From contig JANXRW010000058.1 of assembly GCA_025356655.1 (NCBI GenBank), positions 1-37,376 on the forward strand: a DNA stretch of 37,376 bases, written 5' to 3'. Under the pieces are notes generated by a model. It searched no databases and was not told where the DNA came from. It saw nothing but the letters and a program-made list of their open reading frames with translations. The stretch is from Betaproteobacteria bacterium. Its GTDB lineage: Bacteria; Pseudomonadota; Gammaproteobacteria; Burkholderiales; SHXO01. Position numbers and translations under genes: made by a program. Positions 1-8,909 of the stretch are shown here, piece by piece. Position 1 is the first letter of the stretch, and each line of letters opens with the position of its first letter.

Positions 1-156
1 AGACAAACCAACGGATTCCTCGAGGCGATCAACGGATTGTTCCAGGCAGCGAAGCGCAGGGCACGCGGATACACGCGCTTCGAGACCATGCGCACCATGA
101 TCTTCCTGATCTCCGGTAAGCTCGACTTCTCCCGCATCAACCCGCACCCCGCATAG
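1..156 (+). pseudogene. C-terminal end of an ISL3-family transposase (cut by the window edge)
   Basis: The first frame is open from base 1 to a TAG at 154-156 and gives 51 residues. They match the usual end of ISL3-family transposases: a TNGFLEAINGLFQAAKRRAR segment, then a GYTRFETMRTMIFLISGKLD-like tail. In that family this part follows the last catalytic residue of the DDE domain. The 5' part lies outside the window, so whether the element is complete cannot be judged. No terminal inverted repeat could be recognised just downstream. The neighbouring tRNA scar and pseudogene make a degraded insertion likely. The family assignment is from recalled consensus and is fairly secure; intactness is unknown. 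Confidence 0.75.
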
Positions 157-288
157 CCCACCCAGAATTCAAAAGAGGCGAGTTTTGCCGGATTCAGTAA
201 TGCACGGTTATGCACTGTGCTGCAAAAACACAACGAACGCTTGGCACGAAATAGTGAATAAACAATAGTTTGGCGCGCCATTTTCGAA

Positions 289-333
289 CTACGAACCAGG
301 GGGTCGTGGGTTCGAATCCTGCCGGGCGCGCCA
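289..333 (+). tRNA. 3' fragment of tRNA-Arg(ACG), probable integration-site scar
   Basis: The stretch begins exactly at an anticodon loop, CTACGAA (289-295, anticodon ACG), and continues through a variable region and a T arm with GGTTCGAATCC. It ends with an acceptor strand CGGGCGC, discriminator G and encoded CCA (331-333). The 5' half is missing: upstream bases neither pair with the anticodon stem nor give a GCGCCCG acceptor or D arm. Tyrosine-recombinase elements often use a tRNA segment running from the anticodon loop to the 3' end as their att core, so an attL/attR-type remnant is the natural reading. It is not a functional tRNA gene. Confidence 0.65.
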
Positions 334-554
334 TTCTTCTTGTTTGTACATATAGCGTGTACTAACTTTCTATCCAGGCCCATTTTGCGCCACAGCGTCG
401 CTGGTTCGTGCGCAGCTTCGCCTGCGATTTCCAATCGCCGCACCGTGCTCAGAATCTTGCGCCTGGCTCCAAGGGCTTCCGCTCTGTCGGGTGGACGTGA
501 CTGGCTAGTCGCATCCCCGCGCACGCAAGGACAGGCAGTCACTATACGGTCCTA

Positions 555-1070
555 TTAGTTGTAGGCTCCAGCGTCGGAGTCGAGTGACTCGGGCATCCGG
601 TCAGTCGGCTTATCGGTACACGGGGAGTGGTAGTCGGCCCGAACAGTCTCCGCCACTTCCGCAGCATTCCCCACCAGATAGGCGTGGACGCCAGCGCCCT
701 CGAGTGCGGCCTGCGCTGAGCGCCCCATGGGAATCTGCTGCGGGTTGCATTCACCCTGTTTCCCGCGGAAAATCAGCAGCCCCCGCAGGAGCAGACGATA
801 GTCTGCATTAAGGGGGAGCCTGTTGATGCTGTTGCCCACCCCACTGGAGTGCATCAACAGGGCGCCGCGCTGGTCTCCCAGCCAAGCACCAGCGAGCGTC
901 GCCACGCCCTCTTCGTCGGTGGCGACGGACACCGTGCAGAGGCTCGGGTTCGCCTCGCACCGTTCAATCAGGCGCTAACCTTGGTCGCCGGCATCGGGTA
1001 CATAGGCAACTTGGCGCACCTCTGGCGCTCCCATTTCGTCAAAGATCTGGTCGGGCCAAGCGCTGGCCAT
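555..1070 (-). pseudogene. Phosphonopyruvate/sulfopyruvate decarboxylase alpha-like gene, interrupted by an in-frame stop
   Basis: Read on the minus strand from an ATG at 1070, the frame gives RQVAYVPDAGDQG, a TAG stop at 975-977, then RLIERCEANPSLCTVSVATDEEGVA and onwards. The segments VPDAG, DEEGVATLAGAWLG, LLMHSSGVGNSIN and the FRGKQGECNPQQIPMG region follow the thiamine-diphosphate-binding family of sulfopyruvate decarboxylase ComD and phosphonopyruvate decarboxylase in order. These enzymes decarboxylate 3-sulfo- or 3-phosphonopyruvate. The stop falls within a conserved segment, and the last 30 or so codons no longer resemble the family, so the gene is broken. No partner beta subunit or phosphoenolpyruvate mutase is nearby. 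Read-through would give about 171 residues, near the usual subunit size. The family call is confident; loss of function is very likely. Confidence 0.7.
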
Positions 1071-1218
1071 GGTCAAAGTGTCGCGGTTCGCTGTGGGGGG
1101 CTGCTTTTATCCCGTGTTCCAAGGGCGAGGACGCGACGCAAGGCCCATCCAGAGCAGACAGGGCGCCTGAGTGGAACGCGCCGCCGCGGGCAGGAGCGCC
1201 CTGCTCACCCGGGCGCGC

Positions 1219-2907
1219 CTAACCGCGGCGCGAGGAGTGGGTTACGTAGTCGAACACGGTGATGGAATCGACGCCGTGCATGTGATGCATCCCAACCGCG
1301 GACCTCCCAAAAGAGGCCTGCAGTAGGCCCGCGGTCTGCTCCTCGTAGCGTTGCTCATCGAGCGTAAGCACTTCGTTGATTTGCGCCTGCTTTCCGTAGA
1401 AATCAAAATCCCAGCGTTGCGAAACCCGGAACAAGCGCTGACCGTCGAACAGCAGTCCGGCATTTCGCGCCCGGGTCGCATCGCAGATGATCGGATTGAG
1501 CGGATGAGGGGTCCACACGTCGGAGAGCGGATGGGCTGCCCAAAACACGCACAGTTCGGCGCTGTGGGTGCCGTCCGAGAGTGGATCGACATTGGTGAAC
1601 ATCCACCAGCGTCCATCGCGCGCGAAGAGCATCGTGTCTGCCGCGCTGACCTCCCGCATGAGCGTTTTCTCGTAGACCCACTTTCCAGGGAAGTCGACGC
1701 ATCGGTAGAGCCGGATGTCCCGCGCCTCGCCTGTCTCCGGACACATATAGAGTTCGCCCTCGTACTCGAAGACGAAGGGGAAGGAGAGGTGAAAGGGCTC
1801 TTGTACGACGAGGCCCATGGGGGTGATCGCGCCCGGACCGATCTCATAGGCGGCGATGGATCCCCGTCCCCTTCTGTAGTCGAAGTCCTCGACGAAGCAG
1901 CACGTGCGGCCACCACGTTCGACGACGAAGGGATCCGCTAGAAATCGCCCTGGCGGGTTTGGTATGGTCACTGCGTCGCTGAGCACCGCACCACGCCAGT
2001 GGCTGCGCAGCACCGCTACACTGCGCCGCTTGACCCGCCCCAGCAGGCGATCGAGTGTCTTCCGGCCGCGCAGGCCTTGCAGGCGAGCCACATACCAAAG
2101 GGCTTCGAGCCAAGTAGGGAAGGTGTCGGTACGATGGCAGTAGGGCATCCGAGGCTCCCCGAGAGGAAGGCTACCGGATTGGGCGGTCCGCTGCATTAAT
2201 AGCGCGAGCTGCCGATACGCCCAGCGCAGCAGTTCGGCTTGGTTCGACAGGTAATGCAGTTGGGTCGGGACACTGCCGCGCAGGAGGACCCGACCCTCGG
2301 CGTGAGCCTCTGCAAGATGCAGGAACGTAAAGCCCGTCGAATCGTGGCGTCGGTACACTTCCCAGAACCCGCTCGGGCCGCCGCGCTGAACGGAGTCGTC
2401 GGAATATAACAAACGGACGACGCCGAGCCTAGCCACGCTCAGGCAGCCCCGCGGCGCGGAGGCGCCGCCGAGCTCGAGCAGCAGGTCCAGGCCCAGCGAC
2501 GCCAAACGTTCTAGGTCGCCCGGCGTCGGGCTTGGCGCAGCCAGACGGGCGCCGGTTCCGGCAAGACAAACTGTCTGCACTTCTGTCCCCGCCAGATCGT
2601 AGCGCTCCAGATGCCCGAGCAGATGCGGGCGTCGGCGCAGCAGTCGCCGCTCGAGTCCATCGAGCTGCGTGCAAAGCCATCTATCCACGGCGTGCGATGG
2701 CCCAGGAGTGGGCGAGCACTGCAGAAGTTCCGTCGTGCCTTGCGATGTCGCCCCTGCGTTCTGGCCTGATCCGGAGGGGCGAAGGATGACGACGGTGAGG
2801 CGGATATTAGGTTGACGCAGAGCCCATTGGATGAAGTTGTGCAGATAGCAGGACACCCGCAGGGATTCGGCCAGCACGCCGATGTGAAAGCGCTGGGCGC
2901 TATGCAT
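1219..2907 (-). CDS. Putative EPS transferase with formyltransferase-like N-terminus and GINT1-type beta-propeller C-terminus
   Basis: This 562-residue protein starts at an ATG giving MHSAQRFHIGVLAESLRV, an opening like formyltransferase/Rossmann-type proteins of polysaccharide loci. The C-terminal 240 residues (from about 322, FLADPFVV) carry repeated short motifs: CCFVEDFDY, GSIAAYEI, LSFPFVFEYEGELYMCPE, DTMLFARDGRWWMFTN and HPLNPIICD. These belong to the domain found at the N-terminus of plant glucosamine inositolphosphorylceramide transferase 1, related to five-bladed propeller glycosidases. Bacterial relatives lie in EPS clusters, often annotated formyl transferase or hypothetical. It is the last gene of the minus-strand flippase-ligase-GT group but is separated from it by about 770 bases, so it may have its own promoter. 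No clear ribosome site precedes the start. A role in adding or modifying a sugar is inferred; the reaction is unknown. Confidence 0.6.
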   Translation of the reverse strand: MHSAQRFHIGVLAESLRVSCYLHNFIQWALRQPNIRLTVVILRPSGSGQNAGATSQGTTELLQCSPTPGPSHAVDRWLCTQLDGLERRLLRRRPHLLGHLERYDLAGTEVQTVCLAGTGARLAAPSPTPGDLERLASLGLDLLLELGGASAPRGCLSVARLGVVRLLYSDDSVQRGGPSGFWEVYRRHDSTGFTFLHLAEAHAEGRVLLRGSVPTQLHYLSNQAELLRWAYRQLALLMQRTAQSGSLPLGEPRMPYCHRTDTFPTWLEALWYVARLQGLRGRKTLDRLLGRVKRRSVAVLRSHWRGAVLSDAVTIPNPPGRFLADPFVVERGGRTCCFVEDFDYRRGRGSIAAYEIGPGAITPMGLVVQEPFHLSFPFVFEYEGELYMCPETGEARDIRLYRCVDFPGKWVYEKTLMREVSAADTMLFARDGRWWMFTNVDPLSDGTHSAELCVFWAAHPLSDVWTPHPLNPIICDATRARNAGLLFDGQRLFRVSQRWDFDFYGKQAQINEVLTLDEQRYEEQTAGLLQASFGRSAVGMHHMHGVDSITVFDYVTHSSRRG

Positions 2908-3675
2908 TGGGGAGCCCGAGGGGGCGCGCCGGTCCCAGGTGAAGGAGATTGATCACGCGGGAAGCGTTCCGCAGAACCCTTGGGAAACGGCGCGACGGCG
3001 TTGGTCGCGATTGACCCGCAGCCGAAGGATCGAGGCAGGGATGCCTTCCGGTGACGACGCACGCCCAGCACGGGAGAATCGGCTCGCACCGCAGCCGATT
3101 GCAAATGAACGGGGCCGGCTTAAGGCGTCTCGGGATTGTCGATGGCCCACGGATCTTCCACAACGCGTGTTTCCCTTTGCTATCCGCGCCGCGAGCTAGG
3201 CGGCTACGGTACCCTGTGCTTAGCGTCGGTGCACCGGGGTGGTCCAATTTCGTTGACCATCGTTGCTGCTCAAAGCTACGGCTTAAATCGATACCGCTTT
3301 GCAGCGCGACACCGATGCCCATGGGTGGGCGCCCAGTGCGTCGCCCGCTCGACCCCGAGGGCCTTGGCCAAACGCCGCTGTGGCTCACATAACTGCCAAA
3401 AAACTCCGCGGACGGTGCATTGCAGAAGTTGGAGTAAGACGAGGTACAAGTAGATTTTTGGTACGATCCCGGCCGGTCTCGACTCACGTATCTAAACTCG
3501 GCTCTCCCGCGGGTAAGGGCACGTACTCTCGGGCGCCATTGTAGTCTTTTGGTGAAAAAGAAGAGAGGCAAGAAGTGCCTAAATGCCAAAAGCTGAGACG
3601 CAGTTCCTCTCCCGATGCCGACCTTTTTCCCGCTGGCCGATGGCTTAGTGGCCCGATCACGCCCTGCGCAGCGGG
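2908..3675. other. Intergenic spacer, 768 bases, no convincing gene
   Basis: The minus frame stays open through most of this spacer, but its conceptual product is rich in Arg, Ser and Pro and shows no domain. I regard it as a chance frame in GC-rich DNA. The only structure noted is the inverted-repeat cluster at 3547-3593 near the left-hand glycosyltransferase gene. No sigma-54-type promoter was found for the 2907 start. Confidence 0.5.
3547..3593 (-). terminator. Possible terminator or nested inverted repeat after the GT4 gene
   Basis: On the minus strand an outer pair CTTTTGG/CCAAAAG encloses an inner hairpin AGGCA-CTTCT-TGCCT, which is followed by a pyrimidine-rich CTCTTCTTTTT. It lies about 85 bases beyond the stop of the glycosyltransferase gene. 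The inner stem is only five base pairs, so termination is possible but weakly supported. Confidence 0.35.
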
Positions 3676-4875
3676 TCAACACGCCAGAACGTTGGCGATG
3701 AACGCGGCGTTGCGCGCACCAATCGCCTGCCAAGTGAGGTGAGAGACCGAACTGTGAATCTTCGCTCGATCCCAGGACCGAGCGAACACCTCAGCAAGGC
3801 GGTTGGCAAGTGCGTCGGGCCGACCGGGCTCCACGAGTAGGCCATTTACCCCATCGTTCAACAACTCCGGGATTCCTCCAACGCGGCTGGCCACCACTGG
3901 AATGCCCAAAGCCAAGGCCTCAACGACGACGTTCGGCATGCCCTCGTTGTGGCTGGGCAGGCAAAGGACGTCTGCCGCGGCGATGTGTTGGGAGACGCTA
4001 CTCTGTGGCAATGCGCCGTAAAACACGATGGTGTCGCTATCGCCCTGGGCCAAGCTCAAGCGCTCCAACGCCGGGCGGGCGGTCCCATCCCCGATGATCA
4101 GCAGGCGGTCCGTACTGCCGACGGCTTTGCGTTCGCGCAGTAGCCTCCACGCGGCGATTAGCACATCGACACCCTTGATCGGCACGAGGTTACCGACGAA
4201 GACGATCAGGCGCGCGTCGGGCGACAGCACGATGGCCGCGCGCGCCTCCTGCCGACGGCGCGGAGAAAAGATCGCCGGGTCATAGCCTGCGCAAGGGATG
4301 CACGAAAGGTTCCGTATCGACGACCCGGTCAATTTTTTAACCTTTGCTTCCAGATCTCTACTGACGACGATCACGCCCCTGGCGGAACCGAGAGCCCAGC
4401 GTATTTGAGGCCAAAGGGTCCGTCGCTTGGAGTAGACGTTGATGTCACTGCCGTGCGCCGTTATCACGAAGGGGATGCCCAGAAAGCGCGCCGCCAAGGC
4501 AACGCCCACGCCGTCCGGGTAGGCGCAATGGGCATGCAGCACACAACGGTCTGTCGAGCGCATCAGTCGCCGGAGCGTTAGGATCACCCCCAGAAAATAA
4601 CCCATACCCGAGAGCCACGGAAGTTTTGGAATCGCGACGAATCGGGGATGCTGTACCTGTATCTCCTCTGACATCTCGATTCGGGCAACGCGATTGAGCG
4701 CATGCCACCGCGGGATCCAGCTCAGGGGGGGCGCGTAGGGTAGCGGTGCCACCACATCAACGGGGCAAACCCGTCGCATCGCTCGGACGAGATGCCTCAA
4801 AAACACTGTCCGATGGGGTTCGGCCGAATTGGGGAAGAAGGTGGTTACCGTCACCACTCGGAGCTCGTCGATCAT
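3676..4875 (-). CDS. Glycosyltransferase family 4 (GT-B)
   Basis: The product is about 399 residues when started at the ATG at 4875 (MIDELRVVTVTTFFPNSAEP). The frame is open farther upstream, but that extension is proline-rich low-complexity sequence unlike the family. The N-terminal Rossmann half contains PHRTVFLRHL and the acceptor-side ITAHGSDINVYSK. The C-terminal half has VGNLVPIKGVDVLIAAW, LIIGDGTARPALE and the EX7E signature region LPSHNEGMPNVVVEALALG. These are standard for retaining, nucleotide-sugar-dependent GT4 enzymes acting at the inner face of the cytoplasmic membrane. It follows the O-antigen-ligase-like gene by about 108 bases on the same strand and probably shares its transcript. 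The sugar donor cannot be told from sequence. Confidence 0.85.
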   Translation of the reverse strand: MIDELRVVTVTTFFPNSAEPHRTVFLRHLVRAMRRVCPVDVVAPLPYAPPLSWIPRWHALNRVARIEMSEEIQVQHPRFVAIPKLPWLSGMGYFLGVILTLRRLMRSTDRCVLHAHCAYPDGVGVALAARFLGIPFVITAHGSDINVYSKRRTLWPQIRWALGSARGVIVVSRDLEAKVKKLTGSSIRNLSCIPCAGYDPAIFSPRRRQEARAAIVLSPDARLIVFVGNLVPIKGVDVLIAAWRLLRERKAVGSTDRLLIIGDGTARPALERLSLAQGDSDTIVFYGALPQSSVSQHIAAADVLCLPSHNEGMPNVVVEALALGIPVVASRVGGIPELLNDGVNGLLVEPGRPDALANRLAEVFARSWDRAKIHSSVSHLTWQAIGARNAAFIANVLAC

Positions 4876-4983
4876 TTGGCTGGTGGAACTGAGCGACAGT
4901 AAGGGAGGCGGTGGCGCCGGGGGTGCTCTGCCCAGACGGCCGGGTGGGCGTGCCCCTGACACCTGCTGGAGGCGCGACCGAGC

Positions 4984-6339
4984 TCAGATAGCTTGGCTTG
5001 GCGATGTTTGCGGAGCATGGTTAACGCTTGATGGGCTCAGGGCTTGGGGGGGGGTAGAAGCACCGCTCGCGGCAGTGGCCAACTCCTGGCGCCTTGGACC
5101 GGTAGGCCCAGGGCGACGTTTGGCGCCGCTGGCAGACTTGGGCGGGAGTGTTGCCGCAGGGGTCCGTAGCCCAAAACAGGCGAGACTGATGGCGCAGATA
5201 ACATAAATGCTCCAGTCATGCGGCTTCGCATCAAGGAAGGCTCTTACCACGACGCCGGAAATACCGATCAAGGCTGCTTTCCGGGTGGCTTCGACGATCG
5301 GCGCCGTCCCGGGCCCACCCTTGATCCTCAGCCCCTTGATAAGGTGATACAGCATCAGGACGAACGGGATGAAGCCGAAGGTCCCGCTGCCTGAGATGAC
5401 TTCCACATAGGTGTTGTGAGAGACCTTGCCCTTCAAGTCGTGGCCCAGGTCCCGATACAGCGGCGCGTATTCGGCGAAGCGGCGGCTGCCGACCCCGAGA
5501 AAGGGATGATCCACGGTCATGGCCATGCCTGCCTTCCACAATTCGAGCCGACTCGATTCGGCATCCTCGGCCGTGTAGTCCCCATATTGATTTTCCGCGC
5601 GCTTGGCGTACTGGTAGGTGATCGCGGCGACGGAGATTACTGCGATCACGGGCAGCAACCAAAGGCGACGCCGACCTTCCATCCCGATGAGGATGATGAG
5701 GACGCCCTGGAACAGGAACGCGAGCATACCGCCCCTGGAGAGGGAAAGGAATGTTCCCAGGACACACGCCGCCAGCGATGCGGCCAACAGGAAGGTCTTG
5801 ATGAAGCCCTTCTCGTGGCGCATGTACATAAACAGAAAGGGGACGACCTGGATGATGATAAAAGAGTAGTCGTTGTGATTGTCGTACATTCCGTAGGCGC
5901 CGGCACGTCCCGACGGCGGCTGCCCGTGGGGCAAGTATCCCCCCCAGCCCCAGGGCGAGACGCTGTATACACCATAGCCCACAATGAACATGCTTCCAAA
6001 CATCATCCCCCATACATACCGGCGCAGCGACTCGGTGTCGCGCATGAGGAGAACTGAGATCGTGACAAAAAGGGCGTAGACGTACCAGAATCCGAATTCC
6101 TCGAGGATGCTCCACACCCCTCCCTGGTAAAGGGAGAGCACCTGCGCCAGCAGGAAAAGCGCCATGCTTACGAAGACGGCGTGCTGGAAGACGGGGCCGC
6201 GTGAGTAGGTGGACTTCTTGCCGAGGCCGAAAGCGAGGGCAACGACAGACGCAAGCAGCATCGGCTTGTAGTCGGCTATCTCAGGCCAGAGGATTCCTGG
6301 TTGGAGAAAGTTCATGAATGGATAAAGGAAACTCACCAT
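4984..6339 (-). CDS. O-antigen ligase/polymerase-like membrane protein (Wzy_C family)
   Basis: This 451-residue polytopic membrane protein has around ten hydrophobic segments. It carries the hallmarks of the O-antigen ligase/Wzy superfamily: LSLSRGG before a transmembrane run, a large periplasmic loop with SSRLELWKAG and HPFLGVGSRRF, and SHNTYVEVISGSG. The His and Arg residues in that loop are those usually implicated in glycan transfer from an undecaprenyl-linked donor. In this setting it most likely polymerises EPS repeat units in the periplasm. The C-terminal 60 residues are Pro/Ala/Ser-rich and probably cytoplasmic. The start is an ATG at 6339, about 36 bases after the flippase stop, indicating co-transcription. 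A ligase rather than polymerase role cannot be excluded. Confidence 0.85.
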   Translation of the reverse strand: MVSFLYPFMNFLQPGILWPEIADYKPMLLASVVALAFGLGKKSTYSRGPVFQHAVFVSMALFLLAQVLSLYQGGVWSILEEFGFWYVYALFVTISVLLMRDTESLRRYVWGMMFGSMFIVGYGVYSVSPWGWGGYLPHGQPPSGRAGAYGMYDNHNDYSFIIIQVVPFLFMYMRHEKGFIKTFLLAASLAACVLGTFLSLSRGGMLAFLFQGVLIILIGMEGRRRLWLLPVIAVISVAAITYQYAKRAENQYGDYTAEDAESSRLELWKAGMAMTVDHPFLGVGSRRFAEYAPLYRDLGHDLKGKVSHNTYVEVISGSGTFGFIPFVLMLYHLIKGLRIKGGPGTAPIVEATRKAALIGISGVVVRAFLDAKPHDWSIYVICAISLACFGLRTPAATLPPKSASGAKRRPGPTGPRRQELATAASGASTPPQALSPSSVNHAPQTSPSQAI

Positions 6340-6375
6340 GGCTTCGTTGGTTCCGCTCCCACTCCCGACGGACCG

Positions 6376-7860
6376 CTATCGCGGCTTCGCGGGTAGGGCC
6401 TTCAGCACCCAGCGTCGGATCAATGCCCGATCGGCGATGTTCAGGACCCCGAGAAGTGCACTCAAGGGTAGGAATGTCACGCTGAAAGCGATCGCGCTAA
6501 TCAACAGGTTCAACAACGGCGAATGAGTGAGGTCGCGGCCAACGCGCGCGGCAAGGAGGCTGATCAGCGCCACAAGGACGGTCATCAGCGCCTCTGGAAT
6601 CGGGAACATCTCCCAAACCGATGCTTTGATGAGGCGCCTAATCACCACGATGAAGAGGACGACCTGAAAGTACTGTGCGGCGACCGCGGCAATCGCAGGC
6701 CCATAAAAGCCGACCATTTTAAGAAGCGCGTAACTGGACACGACGGTGAATGAAACGGTGACCAGGTTGATGTAAAGAGCCAGTCGGGTCTTTCCATAGG
6801 CGGGAGGCACCGGGCTCAGAACAAACATGGCGAGCGGAAGGGCCAGAAGATAAATACGGAAGACGGGTGTGCCCGCGGCGTATCGGGTGGTGAACAACAG
6901 ACTGATGAACTGGTCGGAGTAGGCGTACAGAAAGACGAAGCTCGGGAGCACGATGATGGCGAGGCGACGAACGGCCCCCCGGAGCACCCGCACGACCTCC
7001 GTCACATTACCGTCCCGGACCAGTGGCGGCAGCGTTGCCCTGAGTACGTTGGACACCGACGCCTGGAAGATGGCGTCAAGTGGGATTTCTAGCGCGCCCA
7101 CGCTGTAGATGGCGAAATCTCGTGGAGTGAAGGACACGGCCAGCAGTGCCCGGTTAAATGCGTTGGCCAGGAGGGCTGCCAGGACTGAGAGCCCAATGGG
7201 GACGCTGTATCCTAGTTGGTCGGCTAAGAAAGTGGACCGATGCCATCCGGCGAATCGCACGCGACTGGCCAGCAGGAGGTACAGGCCGCGCACGACGAAG
7301 CGCAGGGCCGAGTAAAACACAATACCGCCCACGAGTCCCCAGAGCCCATAGCCAAGCCATAGGGGCCCGAGCAAGACCATCACGCGCAGCAGGATCTCAC
7401 CGATCTCGAAACCGACGGCCTTCTGGTACCGATCCTGGGCGATCATAAAATGCATGGAGTGGTCGCTGGCGATCATGAAGGCCGTGGAGATCGCGTAGAG
7501 GCGGAGCAACTCCGCCATGGGCGGGTTGTTCATGGACCTGGCAATGAGCGGCGCGCCCAGTGCAAAGGCCAGGGCGACCAAGACGCCTGAGATCCCCAGG
7601 GCGAGCGACGTCTGCGCGATCAGAGTCGGGATCTTGTCCTTCGTCACATGGTGGTAAAAATAGTAGACGGAGGTTGGAAGGCCGAGGGTCATGACGCCTA
7701 GGGCCGTGTTTCCCAGCAGGAGTAGCTGCTGGTAGGTCCCATACTCCGTCTGGCTCAGCAGACGAACGAGAATGATCGGCATACAGAAGCCGACGGCGTA
7801 CTTGACCAGTGTTCCAACGATCAGAAAGCCTGCTCGATCGGAGAGCGAGCTCATGAGCAT
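6376..7860 (-). CDS. Polysaccharide flippase, Wzx/MOP superfamily
   Basis: With the ATG at 7860 (MLMSSLSDRAGFLIVGTLVK) this gives about 494 residues with 12 or more hydrophobic helices. The opening segment with VGFCMPIILVRLLSQTEYGT is typical of Wzx/RfbX-like lipid-linked oligosaccharide flippases: an amphipathic first helix, then the LLSQTEYGTYQ motif. It would move undecaprenyl-diphosphate-linked repeat units across the inner membrane. The frame runs to 8043, but the extra 61 residues are Arg/Pro-rich and non-family, so the internal start is preferred; the ATG at 7854 is equally possible. It is the first gene of the minus-strand cluster with the ligase and GT4 genes. Its promoter must lie in 7861-8300, where no clear sigma-54 site was seen. 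Confidence 0.85.
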   Translation of the reverse strand: MLMSSLSDRAGFLIVGTLVKYAVGFCMPIILVRLLSQTEYGTYQQLLLLGNTALGVMTLGLPTSVYYFYHHVTKDKIPTLIAQTSLALGISGVLVALAFALGAPLIARSMNNPPMAELLRLYAISTAFMIASDHSMHFMIAQDRYQKAVGFEIGEILLRVMVLLGPLWLGYGLWGLVGGIVFYSALRFVVRGLYLLLASRVRFAGWHRSTFLADQLGYSVPIGLSVLAALLANAFNRALLAVSFTPRDFAIYSVGALEIPLDAIFQASVSNVLRATLPPLVRDGNVTEVVRVLRGAVRRLAIIVLPSFVFLYAYSDQFISLLFTTRYAAGTPVFRIYLLALPLAMFVLSPVPPAYGKTRLALYINLVTVSFTVVSSYALLKMVGFYGPAIAAVAAQYFQVVLFIVVIRRLIKASVWEMFPIPEALMTVLVALISLLAARVGRDLTHSPLLNLLISAIAFSVTFLPLSALLGVLNIADRALIRRWVLKALPAKPR

Positions 7861-8909
7861 TGCCCGATGCGAGGTGTCAGCCCACCTGGGCCAGTCGAGG
7901 GCGCCGTTGAGGCGGCCGTGAAACGGACTTGCGGCACCGGCCACGGCAGGCGGGCCCGTTCCGCGCAGCCTCGGGTCTCGCAGGATTCGAGGCGCACGCG
8001 GGCGATCCCTGTAGAACCGCCGCATCGAACCCCGCCCACCCACGGCAGCGGGGGCTTACCGTGGCTTCGGGCAACGCGATGGGCTGGTCGGCACTGTACC
8101 AACATAGGCAGGGGCGTCATTCGGGTGGTCGGGTCCGCCACGGTGATCCAGGTGTCGCGCAGTGGCCGAGACGGGAGGCGCCGGTGGCATCACCGCCGAT
8201 TCTCTAGGAGCATTGGCAGGTGCCTAGCCTGCACGATATTAACGGCCGCCGCGCTGCCTGGGTTTAGCAACATATTTCCGCTTGCTTCAAGGCCGGGTTG
8301 CCAATCCGCTGGCACGCTTTGCACCGCCGCTGCTGAGCATAAACGCAGCTCAACCCGGCCGGTCGCGGTCAACGGCGCGCGCGGGCGGCAGCTGACGGGT
8401 CGGGCTGTTAGCCTCGTTCCTACACGCCGCCGCTAGGGTACCACGGGAGGTTCCGAGTCAGAACTCTCGGGCAACGGTGGACGGCGCAGCGGCGTCGCTC
8501 CCTCCCGCAGAGCCTTTGCGCTTTGAAGACGAGGGAACTGCGCTCCGCACTGTTGCGCCGGCACTGGCGCCAGGGGCTCGAGCGATGCACCAAAGTGGCG
8601 CGCGCGCCTCGATAGGACTGAGGCTGCGCGCTGCACGTGGACCTGCGGGCCCTAGTGTGGAATCATGGTTGGCAATGTCAGCCTCGCTGCGGCGGGTCCG
8701 CCGAAGCACGTGGCGCAGCCGCAAGTCCCAACCCTCGGGGCACGAACCTGGCAAGACCCCAAGGCATTCGTGCCAGCGGCCCTTGTGGTCCACGCGCTAG
8801 GGCGTCTGCGCTGCGCTGTCTGACGGCCTGCCACGCAGGGGCCGCCCGCCGCGCGGCACGGAGCTAATAAGAACGGGCTCCCGGGGGAAGCGTTCGCTTG
8901 GAGGTGTGA
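7861..8909. other. Divergent intergenic region, about 1.05 kb
   Basis: This separates the minus-strand flippase operon from the plus-strand beta-helix gene and must hold both promoters. Several open frames cross it, but none shows family features. A near-consensus TGGCACG-TTTGCA at 8310-8323 has a spacing two bases too short for sigma-54. I could not identify promoters with confidence. Confidence 0.5.

Noticed and set aside
2900-3733. Long minus-strand open frame (277 codons)
   Set aside because: It overlaps two gene ends, is rich in Arg/Ser/Pro, and has no family motif or ribosome site.
8215-8229. TGGCAGGTGCCTAGC and its reverse as a sigma-54 site
   Set aside because: The -12 box is TAGC or CTGC and the sequence is partly self-complementary; probably chance.
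8310-8323. TGGCACGCTTTGCA, a sigma-54-like sequence upstream of the beta-helix gene
   Set aside because: Both half-sites are perfect, but the distance between GG and GC is two bases too short, and RpoN tolerates little change in spacing.
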